Assembly: GCF_030272615.1 (NCBI RefSeq)
Contig: NC_081414.1
Coordinates: 2,727,501-2,791,500, forward strand
Direction: 5' to 3'
Length of the DNA stretch: 64,000 bases
Origin: Cryptomeria japonica
Lineage: Eukaryota; Streptophyta; Pinopsida; Cupressales; Cupressaceae
Shown: one piece after another, positions 44,499-54,869 of the stretch
Layout: each line of letters starts with the position of its first letter
How positions within the stretch are numbered: the stretch's first letter is position 1
The notes under the pieces: generated by a model
The model's database searches: none
What the model was told of the DNA's origin: nothing
Seen by the model: only the letters and a program-made list of their open reading frames with translations
Made by a program: the position numbers and the translations under genes

Positions 44499-46567
44499 GA
44501 TATAAAGTCCTAGAAAAATCAATAAAAGGCATATAAAGTCCTAGAAAAATCAATAAAAGGCATCTAAAGTCCTGAAGAAATCAGTAAAAATCAGAAAAGC
44601 AGAAAATCCCTAAAAAAATATAAAACAACGAAGATGCAATCAATTTAGATGGTGAAAACCTGGTAAACAGGCACTATCTAAAAAGTGAGTTCCTTCATCC
44701 ATGAGATCGCTTTGCGCACCTATCCACTCCATCCTCTCGTATTTATCACTTCCATCTATCTTAGCTTATCCATTCCATCTTTCATATCCATTGCTCTGAA
44801 CCATTTAACAAAAAATATGCAGCCTACCAATATTTATCAATCTTTGACATACTTGTCGTAGTCACTGTCTTGGACCTTATCAAAATCAATCAATCAATCT
44901 GCATTTGTATCCCACTATGGTTTGGATCTTGATCAATTCATATATCCATAATAAAATATTTTTGTATCCACTAGGGGCAAAATCCTAAATTCCTTTTGCT
45001 AAGGTGATCTTTTGAAATTTAGAAAATACAAAAACATTCAAAAAACTTAGAAAAACCAAAAACACCTAGGATTTTGAAATAGATAATGAGCAACAAAGAA
45101 ATGAAAATCAAGGCATTTCATCAACAATTGAATCATGAAACTCAGAAAATGAAGAATCAATCAACAAGCTATAAAGGATTATCAAATATCATTCATTAAG
45201 ATGATAATATCAGTTAATGACCATAAGAACATGTAAATGACATACAAGATTCAGTGTTTATATCTTGATTTTATTGCTAATCATGTACTCTATGCAACTC
45301 AAGGATGTTCATGACTAGAGGAGCTATGATGGGGCATGATTATTTTCTTTGATTGCTATCTGTGGTTTATCTCTTACTATGGTATGAACTTGTCTCATGA
45401 TATGATCAACAAAAGATCAAGGAGGACGTTCCAAGTCATGCATGAAAGGAGATACTCCTTGGTTGTTCTGCAAGCAATACTCAGGTCAACTTGGTCCATT
45501 ATATCAAGTTGCTTGTATTAACTTGCTATATCAAAATCCATGTAAGCAATACTCAGGTCATCTTGAATCATTATGTCGAGTTTCTTGTATTTTCTTACAA
45601 CATTTAAAGCTCCATGATGAAAACAAACATTGCTACCTGATGACATATGAAGAATGGTAGTCTAATTTTTAGTTAGATCATTTCATTAGTTCATTATTCG
45701 TTTGCATTATAATCATTCATTTGTCAAGTTGCATTATAAGCATATCATTTCATTAACAAATCAACGGTCATAAATAAAGATTGAGTATACTTGGACAAAT
45801 AAAAACAATTTGCATTTAATCATTGTAGGTGCATTCATTTTTTCTCCATTTTAGCTGCATTTTTGCATTAATTGCATTCAATTAAGTGCATTTCATGTAG
45901 TGTATCATCATTATTATCTACATTATCATTTCATAAATATCATTTAGTTGCATATTTTTCACTTAGATTCATAATCATTATAAGCATAACATATAAATTA
46001 AAAACAAATCAATCATTCATGTGTAAATCCGTATAAATCATTGCATTAATTGCATTCAATTAAGTGCATTTCATATAGTGTATCATTATTATCTGCATTA
46101 TCATTCCATTTATCATTTAGTGGCATACATGAAAATCCAAAATCCTAAGCATTAAGCAATCATTTCATTTGCATTTTCATATAGATCATTTGCATTTGCA
46201 TCATTTAAGTTAAGAAATCATTTGCATTTCCATCTAAGGTCATCAAAATCAAAAATCAAAAACATTTATCACTTGCATCATGTAAGATATTATCATATCA
46301 TTATTCATCTACTCATTTGCATCCATAAAATTAAAACATATAAGCATATAGAACATCATCAAATAAAGTAACATGCATAAATAAAAGCATCATCGTATAG
46401 AAACCATGTCTGCATATAGATCATCATAAAACAATAAAAGTCCAAGTATACAATGATATCAGATACAACAATACAAGTGCCTCAAATCAAATTCACGGCT
46501 CTCTTGTACCACTACCACCTGACTCTGTCCGTCTCTGTGGCTGTGGGCGAGAAGATCCTCCAGATGC
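44499..46567 (+). other. Post-integrase spacer of element E
   Basis: Noncoding. A 40-bp phrase around AAAGTCCT(A/G)(A/G)A(A/G)AAATCA is repeated three times at 44505-44590. GATGGTGAAAACCTGGTAAA at 44649 is also present, complemented, in G. A two-copy repeat around AAGCAATACTCAGGTCA lies at 45472-45610. From 45690 to 46470 the DNA is AT-rich with many CATTTGCAT-like repeats. Confidence 0.55.
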
Positions 46568-48643
46568 CTATCTACCATGCTCACCACTCCTTTGAGGAGG
46601 TCCCATGACCCCACCACTACTAGTATCCATCAACACGGTGGTCTGATAACTACCTGCTCTCTGGCTCTTTGCAACTGCCTCCTCATATCGTCGTCGCCAG
46701 TAGGAAGTCTCCTTCCCGACCCGAAATAATGCTCTAACTATGTCCGTTGAGAGAGTACCTAACCCAACCTGCTGAATATGATCTAGAAGATCCTGAGTAT
46801 CCTGTTGTCTCCTAACAGTTGTGTCTCTCTCAGTCATAAGAGTTTGTATCTGTGCTCGAAGCTAATCAATCTGTGCTCTCAGACTGTCAATAGTATCATG
46901 CCCTGGCACATCATGCTCTGGCATATCTTGCACTGGTGCAACCTGCTCTGGTAGATCCTGTTGTAGTGCATGAATCCCAATCCCCTCACCACCAACCTGT
47001 CCAACTGCTGGAACCTCAGTCTGAGTAACTCTTCGAACCCGTTGTCTAATGAGGGGAATATGATCCTCAGGATCCTCATCATCAGCACCATGAGCTGCAA
47101 TAACTCTAGGATCTGGCTGAATCTGTCCAAAATCAATACCTCTCCCGCAACCCCCATCCAGTCCAGTCACCCTGCCCCCTGTCATTGGCAATCCTCTAGG
47201 TGATCTCATCCCTACCCTCCCAGTATCCCTCCTAATCCATCCACCATCTCTCCCACCCATAGGACGAGGTCTATCAATCCTGCCAGCCGGTCCAAATGGT
47301 CCTCCACGGACTCTCAATCAACATCCTCTCCATCCAGGTCCACCACCACCACCACCACCTCCATCCCCACCATCATCTCCACCTCTCCCAACCTCATGTG
47401 TAGCTCTAAGCTCTCGTTTATGTCTCCATCTCCTGCTAACAGGATCATCTGAATCATCATCGTCATCTCCTGAGCTAGGAGGAGGATCCGCTGGATCCGT
47501 AATCTGAGGAAATGGATGAGCTAATAAATACTGAGCATACTCGGTAGTAACCCTAGGATCCAGAATGTGTAATCTCATATCGTAAGCCACTCTCAGAGTA
47601 GCAACAAACTCTGCATGAGCAATCTCAAATGACAAAGATGGTCCCCAATCTCGCCTATCTTTGTATCGTCAAGCATAAATCGTCACACCAGTAGGCATAG
47701 GCTGAATGATACCAAACTGTCTCAAAATCTGACCAATCAATTGTCGCTCAACAATGAAGGGTGTACAACCAATGAGATATCTACTCTGCATGATAAATGG
47801 TAATGTTTGTGCATCATCCATCCATGGCTCACAATCAACATATGGTCTCCAAATAATGCTATCCAAAGAATCAAGAACCCAACGCCAATACTCCATCTTA
47901 CCCAGCTTGGGCTGAGTAAGAACACCTAAATAAAAATAAACATATGGCTGCCTCTCTCCACAAACTCTATGATGGATAGGCCATGTAATAGCAATGTGCT
48001 CCCAGTACCAGATCTGTAATAACGTACATCCTATAGATAAACTCACACTCTTATCATACACAACCTGGTGTAGATCATGATATAAATGTGCTAGCATACA
48101 AACACCCCAAGCATATCATGTCCGATGCTGCATCATGCTCAGTAGCACCTCACCCCATCCAACCGAAAAGCCTCGAGATCGCCTATCAGGACATATAAAA
48201 CCACCAATAAAACCAGCAAGAATAACATGAAGAGTCTCATAGTACATCACCATGTCTACCCATCAGATCTCTCCTCTACTGATGCTCTCATCAGCAAAAA
48301 TGACTCTGCAAGCCTTGGTCCCAACGCAATCCTAATAATCATACTGCACTAGCTCCCCAGTCACCGGGATATGCAGAATCCTGTAGACATCCTCTAGGGT
48401 AACACTAATCTCACTCGTCGGTAGGTGGAAAGTGTTATGCTCACTATGCCATCTCTCGGCTAATGCAGTCAACAAACCTCTGTTATGTGTAATCTCTGGC
48501 ATAAACAATAAATGACGTAAACCACAGGCATCTATGTGTCTAATCTCAACCTGGGATAACTCCGAAACTAAATGACGTATGGCCAGTAATTTCTCCCGAC
48601 ACTGGAGAACATCAAGTTTCTCCTGTTTGTCTAGAGAAAACAA
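46568..48643 (-). pseudogene. Antisense PMD (plant mobile domain) ORF of element E, single frame
   Basis: Five open pieces on the minus strand (48643-48332, 48097-47669, 47635-47318, 47317-46862 and 46837-46568) all lie in the same frame, so about 690 codons are broken by only a few stops and no net shift. The domain is recognised from LLTALAERWHSEHNTFHLP and ISVTLEDVYRILHIPVTG, then KMEYWRWVLDSLDSIIWRPY and FIVERQLIGQILRQFG. The C-terminal third is Asp/Gly/Arg-rich and low complexity, ending in SSGGVMGPPQRSGEHGR. PMD proteins MAIN and MAIL1 act in silencing and genome integrity in Arabidopsis; what an antisense copy does in an element is not known to me. The matching ORF in G is more decayed. 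Confidence 0.9.
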
Positions 48644-48649
48644 TCAATC

Positions 48650-48960
48650 AAATCAAACTGACTCAATCATTTACCAATAAATCAAATCAAACTAAATCAA
48701 ATCAATCAAGCTAAACAAAGCTACTCAATCATCAAATCTACTCAATCAAGCTAAACAAAGCTATCTATCAATCAAGCTAAACAAAACTACTCAATCATCA
48801 AATCTATCAATCAAGCTAAACAAAGCTATCTACTCAATCAAGCTAAACAAAGCTACTCAATCATCAAATCTATCAATCAAGCTAATCATAGCTACTCAAT
48901 CATCCAATTTATCACTCAAAGCTAATCAGAACTACTTTATTAATCACGCTACTCAAGCTA
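48650..48960. repeat. Tandem repeat near the start of the antisense ORF of element E
   Basis: At least five imperfect units of ATCAATCAAGCTAAACAAAG with CTACTCAATCATCAAATCTA, period roughly 35-60 bp. It occupies the same place as the minisatellite 19449-19885 in G but has unrelated sequence. Confidence 0.75.
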
Positions 48961-49099
48961 CTCGATCAAACAATCAAAACCATCTATCAATCATGCAATC
49001 AAGCAATCAAGACTCTATTTCATCCACAATGCGTATTACACATGATAAATCTAATCATCAAAAGTGATTTTAAACCTTCACACATATCAAAAAAAAAAT

Positions 49100-49335
49100 A
49101 CCAACTTTGAACAAAAGCGCTATCCTATCAAGCATATGCGCTAAACAACGATGCATATGCGCTATTCTATACAAAAGCGCTACCATTTCATGCATTTGCG
49201 CTAACAAATCAAACAAAAGCACTAAAACATACAAAAGCGCTAACCATCTATGCATTTGCGCTAACATACAAACCAAAAGCACTAAATCAAGCATATGCAT
49301 TAACCAAAATTGCATATGCGCTAATCTAAAAAACG
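49100..49335. repeat. Short-motif array, 3' side of element E (inverted relative to 34590-34890)
   Basis: About eleven copies of CAAAAGCGCTA or CATATGCGCTA (with CATTTGCGCTAAC and AAAAGCACTAA variants) every 18-30 bp. The reverse complement, TAGCGCTTTTG / TAGCGCATATG, is the motif of the 5' array. Open frames on both strands here are by-products. Confidence 0.85.
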
Positions 49336-49830
49336 AAAAAATTAAAATTTTCAAAAATTCAAAAAAGAGTGCCTAAAACATGAAATTTTGAACAAAAAAC
49401 TTGAAAACAAAGCTCGGGATAAGATACATACCGGATACCCATACTCGGCTGGCCGCTGATATCACCAAACTCGCTCGAATCAATGGTTCTCCACGGGAAT
49501 CACCATTTTGGCCACCTCAACAAGAATATTCTCTCCAAAAGCTGACAAGGATAACAATAAAGTTAAAATTAGCCTTGGTTAATTTTATATTTACTATTTC
49601 AAGAGTAATTAATTTCAAAAATGGGGCAATTTAATTTATTTTTTTACAAATGAATTTAATTGACTAAATTTCTTATCACATTAATCATGAGATTAATCAT
49701 TCATACTAAAATTTTTGACCATTTCATGATCAATCTTCTGAGGGGGCACACAATTTGGATTTTCAATTTCTATCAGGCATTATTGAGACTTGATTTAATC
49801 TTTGAAACAATGTTGTCTCGACATCATTTC
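49336..49830 (+). other. Noncoding 3' end of element E
   Basis: AT-rich, nothing recognised before the purine tract. Confidence 0.5.
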
Positions 49831-49843
49831 AAAGAGGGGAAAA
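49831..49843 (+). other. Polypurine tract of element E
   Basis: AAAGAGGGGAAAA immediately before the 3' LTR; near-identical to the tracts of G and H. Confidence 0.88.
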
Positions 49844-51047
49844 TGTATACACCTAAAAATTGGCTATGAGCAATTCAATAAATATTTTATATTTATTTAA
49901 TAATTATTCGTCTATTAAATAGTTAATTTGAAAAGATTAATTTATTTAATTCATTTTCATATCTTTCTATTAATTAATTCATTATCCTATTCTTCCAAGT
50001 TAATTAAATATCTAATATTTAATTATCTTATTCCTTTAATTAATTAAATATCTAATATTTAATTATTCCTCTAACCAAGTTAATTAAATATCTAATATTT
50101 AATTATCTCCTCCAAACAATTAAATATCCAATATTTAAAAGTTATTCTCCTATCCTATAGTCTCAAATATTAAATAATTTCTAAATTATTTAATCTCCCT
50201 TATCCAACTCACCCTCCATCTCCACTTCATCTTCCCTTTGCCAACTCATCAAACATGTGGCTAAAGAAATTAATATTCCTTAAATATTAATTCATGATTT
50301 ATCTTAAACCTCCAAACTTAATGAAAATTGTGTACGTACACATATTTCATAACTATTTCCTATATTCTCTCCAACACCCCCTACATCTTAGGAAAGACTT
50401 GAGTCCACTTGTCCTACCATGCCTAAATATTCTCCAACCATCCCTAGATTCCCTCAGTCAGCAACCCAGTCAAGGTGAGATGAGTGACACGTGTCTTCTC
50501 CTTCCCCCTTTCTCTCAACCTTCACCTTTGCTCACAACCATTCAAATTTGCAGATCTGATCAAGACCATTGATCTAAGCCACATCATCTTATCCTCTCAA
50601 AGTCTATAAAATCAAGAGCTTCAGTTGAGAGAGAGAGACTTCAAGAGACTTCAAGTGCATTTTTGCAAGCTAATCTTATGCATCCGTGAGTTTTTGAAGC
50701 AAATAGCAAATATCATTTTAGCAATATAGTCATATAGTATCATTTAGTATAATCATGTAGCTTTGCATATCATACTATCAGTTAACTACAAGTTATCAGT
50801 CCATTCTTCATATGCCATCTTGGAAGCCAACAGTGCATTGTCTGAGAGCACACCATCTGCAACCAGGAACAGTGGAGTTAGGACACAATGAGACATAAGC
50901 CATGAAGGTGAAATAATGATTTATTTTGGTATATATTTCATATAGTTTCATTGGTGGATTTTGGATTTCCTGTATGCATTTCCATTGTATTTTGTGAAAC
51001 TAACTTATTACAGGTAACATTCTAAGGATGAAATTCAAGCTCAAACA
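49844..51047 (+). repeat. 3' LTR of element E
   Basis: TGTATACACC to CTCAAACA, collinear with 33259-34483 apart from point differences, a 15-bp gap in the AATTAATT tract and a shorter (GA)n run. TATA box near 50604. Confidence 0.93.
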
Positions 51048-51795
51048 GTTGGAAGCATTGACGAGGAATAAGGAACAAGATGTTATTCAAACTACAGTTG
51101 ACACTCTCACCAGTTTCATTCGTGGTACTAACCTTCCCAGTACCGATTCCTCTCTGTCAAAGCTGAAACTTCAATGTACCATTGTAGAGGACCAAGTCCA
51201 ATGCCTGGAAGAAGTTACTAAAGCAAATGCAAAGAAGAAACATGAAAAGGAACTCAACACTGCCTTAGTGAAGAAACTAAATGAGCTCCGGTCTCAACTT
51301 CAAAAACAACAGAAAGACATAAGTGTTGCTATGGATGAGGGAAAACTCTTGTTGAGCAAAATCAGCCAACCCCATCTATTTTGCAATGATGTGCTCATTC
51401 AAAAAGATAAACTCCAATCATATTTGCAAGCATACATAAGCAACTTCAAGACACCATATGATTCCTTCACTACATATGGGCAAACAGTTCATCGTTATCA
51501 ACTTCAGTCGGCCAAGATAGAAGTGGAGATCAACAACCGGTCAATAGATTTGCAGGAGCTTCAACTGGTCTTATTCCCCAGACTGCAAATTCTTCAGAAG
51601 TACTTTCTCAATCTGGAAGCCCTAACGGTAACTCAAGAGATGAGTACTATTGATGCCATGGAAGAACGGGTATCTCAGATGCAAACCAAAAGTGAGGTTG
51701 CTACCTCATTACTTGAGTCATGGTCATTAGACATGAAGATTTTTTTGCAGGATTTTAAATCTATTTTTGACAAGTTTCATTCCTTATTATCATAA
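51048..51795 (+). pseudogene. Giant ORF of element F, second part (helical C-terminus)
   Basis: Continues the ORF interrupted by E: with one duplication copy ignored, the frame ending at 33258 joins EALTRNKEQDVIQTTVDTL without a shift. This part is open for about 249 codons and ends at a TAA at 51793. It is helical and coiled-coil-like (CLEEVTKANAKKKHEKELNT, KKLNELRSQLQKQQKDIS; IDLQELQLVLFPRLQILQ), with no membrane segment or known enzymatic motif. Apparent starts inside the LTR (51028) are accidental. Confidence 0.72.
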
Positions 51796-52050
51796 ACATT
51801 TACTCATTTTTAATGATAATGAGAAACAGGGATTATTTTGCAGTACTTTGTCGTTGTTGGCAAAGGGGGAGTAGTATTTAAAATTTTGGTGAATAATATG
51901 TATACTTTCATGTTAGCACTTTAAGGGAGTAGTATACATTGTAATTTCTGCAAAAGGGATAGTGTATATGCTTAGGGGGAGTAATTTTGCACATATTTTT
52001 ATTGTAAAAACACTTAGAGGTCAAAATTTTCCTAAGTGTTTCCATCAATG
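51796..52050 (+). other. 3' untranslated region of element F
   Basis: Carries four AAGGGGGAGTA-like or AAGGGAGTAG-like purine motifs (51865, 51923, 51954, 51974), possible secondary tracts, before the real one at 52051. Confidence 0.6.
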
Positions 52051-52064
52051 CCAAAGGGGGAGAT
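52051..52064 (+). other. Polypurine tract of element F
   Basis: CCAAAGGGGGAGAT directly before TGTTGGCATT, the standard arrangement of plant SIRE-type Copia elements. Confidence 0.88.
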
Positions 52065-53191
52065 TGTTGGCATTTTGATGATGTTGTGATTGTCATTGAT
52101 GGACACACACTTGCTTTGTGTACACTTTCTTGATGTATGAGTTATGCTCAACGGGTTTTTGTTCTAACCGGTATTATGTCTTATAGTCTTTAGAGTATCG
52201 GTGTTTTGCAAAAGATGTTACCAGTCAAAAATTGACTGAAGACCCAAAGCGGTATGAAGACCTCAAGCGGTTCGAGGATCTCAAGTGGTACGAAGGAACA
52301 AAGAGGTAGTTAAAAATTTTCCAGTCTTCATTTTTGACAACCAGTAATTGGTAAATTGTATGAACCGGTATTACTCTGTGATGAGTTACCAACCGGTATT
52401 TCTGTGATGAGTTATCATCCACCGACACTTTGGCGGTGACTTTGTGACGTGTTACCAAATGTGTCTAGATGCACTGAACCTAGGAACTTGTAATGTAATC
52501 CTATTGGACGGACATGAAATAAGACTCCTTTATAAGGACATCATGTCTAGGGTTTTAAATAATGATGAGGGTTTTGTATGTGCGATCATAGAAAAGAAGA
52601 TTAGGTCTGTGTGAAGAGTAGGAGTGTGGAGATATTGAAGACTGAAGTAATGCAGAAATGCATTAACAGTGAGCTATCATGGATCTAACCAAGCATATTG
52701 TGCTAGTATCTAGATCACTCACTTGTTGATTACTCACATCTTCGACAAGTCTGTAACCCTTAACCGGGTAGGCCTAGCAAAGCTTTTGTAAATCCTCTAA
52801 CAAGGTGGTTCACAACTGTGAATCTGAAATCCTCTCACAAGGTAGTCTTTAATAGGACTTATCTCCTAATAGAGATCTAGATTCCTAACAGGATCTGTTT
52901 TGGTGAAGAACATTGTATGACCTTAACCGGTCTGGTTTCTATTCTGCAGATAGTTACTTGTGAGTTTCTGCTCACCGTGGTTTTTCCCATTTGGGTTTCC
53001 ATGTCAAAATATCTTGTGTTATGGTGATTGTGCTTTTGTGGGTGAATGCTTTGTTTTCTATTTGGTTTGCATTTATCTTAAGTGGTTTATTAGTGAAACT
53101 ATTTATATACCGGTTATCTACTAAACTGTTTAGAAGTTTGAGTTCAGTGATTTTTGGTGTACTAATTCACCCCCCCTCTTAGTATTCATCA
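52065..53191 (+). repeat. 3' LTR of element F
   Basis: TGTTGGCATT to TATTCATCA, 1127 bp, collinear with 27892-29000 with scattered substitutions and one short insertion near 52270. Confidence 0.93.
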
Positions 53192-53196
53192 AGGAT
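53192..53196. other. Target-site duplication of element F, right copy
   Basis: AGGAT, identical to 27887-27891. Confidence 0.92.
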
Positions 53197-54183
53197 CTCA
53201 TTTGAGTGTAATGATAGATACCCGCTTAGAAGGATGTGGTCGTCCATATTCTTTTGGTGAGCTCATAACTTGTTGTAAGCACATGGTTTGATTCAAGGTG
53301 TATTCACCCATGCCTTTGTCTTGATATTTCCCTTTAAGCTCACCTTGCTTTGATGTTGAAGGTTTTAATAATTCAGGGTCAATGAATGCAGAAGAAGGGA
53401 TAGCTTCTCTATTACTTGGAATGATTGTCTCAGTTTTTGGTCTCAAGTTATTGCAGTATATAAATGGATTAGGATCACCATTAACTATTACTTCAACTCC
53501 ATTGTGAGGAAACTTAATGCATTGGTGGTATGTAGATGGGACTACCCTCATCTCATGAATCCAAGGACGTCCTAGCAATATGTTGTATATGAGATCCAGG
53601 TCTAGGACTTGACAAACCACATCCTTTGTAACTGGCCCAACTCTGAGGAGCAAGGTGACTATGCCCTTGGATGAACACTCTTCATCATCATATGCTTTGA
53701 TGGTAATTTTGTTTATAGCGTTCACGGCTTTGTCTGAATATCCCAATTGTATTATTTTGTGCAAAGTACATATATTGAAACCAGCTCCTCCATCTATCAA
53801 GACTCGTTTTATTCAGTGTTTGTGTAGGAAGGCTTCAATGTGTAAAGGTGCATTGTGTGGCTGACTCACGGAGGTGTCATCAGCTTCTGTGAATGTAAGG
53901 GAATGTGGAACGGAAAGGTATCCCACCATGGCTTGAAACTGGTCCACATTCAGATCAGTGGGGATAGAAGTGTCTCTCAAAGTTTTGTCAAGAATGGCTT
54001 TATGTGTAGGGGATATGCGTAAAAGCTCAAGGATTAAGATAAGCGCGGGTGTCTTTCCTAACTGTTCTACAAGGTCATACTCAGGTTTAGTTGATGAGGT
54101 ATTTTTAGCTGGAGCACCTTGCAAAGTGAATTTACCTCGACGAGTTATAACATTACATTCAGAGGTAGGTTCGGAAGAAGATC
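53197..54183 (-). pseudogene. Protease region of element G
   Basis: The minus frame from 53800 reads IDGGAGFNICTLHKIIQLGY (active-site Asp kept), then QVLDLDLIYNILLGRPWIHE, parallel to E at 39030-39290. Upstream, to 54183, lies the Ser/Thr-rich linker from gag (IVLKGIGSSSEPTSECNVIT), with a TGA just before the active site. The C-terminal end (DKGMGEYTLN, SSPKEYGRP) is cut by element F. Confidence 0.87.
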
Positions 54184-54869
54184 CAATTCCTTTCAGGACA
54201 ATCTTGGGTCTTTGGGTAGAATTATCAAGCGTTTTGTCCTTGATGATAATGGTAGAGACATAATTATCCATCAAAATGTGATTAACCATTGAATCATATT
54301 TATAGGATGCTCTGGTATAGTTAGTCTGGTCATCTATGGCTTTAGCTTTTCCCTTGTCATGTTTTGGGAATGACTCTTTAAACATTTCATGTTCTTGATT
54401 GGATGAGTGTCCCTCGATCTCAATGTCACCTCTATCAATAAGATCTTGTATGATGTTCTTCAGTCGATGACAATTTCTTGTTTTATGACCCTTGCTTTTG
54501 TGATATTCACAGTATTCATCGTCATTCCAATTCCTTTCAGGACAATCTTGGGTCTTTGGGTAGAATTATCAAGCGTTTTGTCCTTGATGATAATGGTAGA
54601 GACATAATTATCCATCAAAATGTGATTAACCATTGAATCATATTTATAGGATGCTCTGGTATAGTTAGTTTGGTCATCTATGGCTTTAGCTTTTCCCTTG
54701 TCATGTTTTGGGAATGACTCTTTAAACATTTCATGTTCTTGATTGGATGAGTGTCCCTCGATCTCAATGTCACCTCTATCAATAAGATCTTGTATGATGT
54801 TCTTCAGTCGATGACAATTTCTTGTTTTATGACCCTTGCTTTTGTGATATTCACAGTATTCATCGTCAT
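54184..54869. repeat. 343-bp tandem duplication inside gag-pro of element G
   Basis: 54184-54526 and 54527-54869 are nearly identical (I see one substitution, C/T at about 54327 against 54670). The junction has CCAATTCC on both sides. 343 is not a multiple of three, so the duplication itself shifts the frame. Confidence 0.9.

Larger units (their letters stand above)
33259..51047 (+). mobile_element. Element E: Tat-type Ty3/Gypsy, 17.8 kb, nested in element F
   Basis: LTRs of 1225 and 1204 bp, primer site, purine tract and a 5-bp duplication (one base decayed). Order: LTR, motif array, leader with conserved block, gag, protease plus G-patch, acidic linker, RT, RNase H, second RNase H, integrase, spacer, antisense PMD ORF, tandem repeats, inverted motif array, purine tract, LTR. 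Pol stays in frame 1 from about 38855 to 43869 with stops only, and catalytic residues of protease, RT and integrase are intact. It is among the better preserved elements here and, by nesting, the youngest of the right-hand stack. Confidence 0.93.
27892..53191 (+). mobile_element. Element F: Copia-type element with gag and a giant unknown ORF but no pol, split by element E
   Basis: LTRs of 1109 and 1127 bp (27892-29000, 52065-53191), a perfect AGGAT duplication, a Met-tRNA-like primer site and the purine tract CCAAAGGGGGAGAT typical of plant SIRE-type Copia elements. Removing E leaves about 7.5 kb. It codes for the C-terminal half of a SIRE-like Gag (coiled coil plus zinc knuckles) and an unrelated long charged protein. 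No protease, integrase, RT or RNase H was found. It must have moved with enzymes supplied in trans. Confidence 0.92.

Noticed and set aside
49100-49335. CRISPR-like regular spacing of short repeats
   Set aside because: Motif is only about 11 bp with variable spacing in plant retroelement DNA; no cas genes, and the inverted partner array at the other end explains it better.
49070-49376. Overlapping open frames on both strands with Cys/Ile/Ala or Leu/Met/His repeats
   Set aside because: They lie entirely within the short-motif array; composition follows the motif.
51028-51047. ORF start inside the 3' LTR of E leading into the F ORF
   Set aside because: Accidental junction; the F frame is continuous with 33258 when E is taken out.
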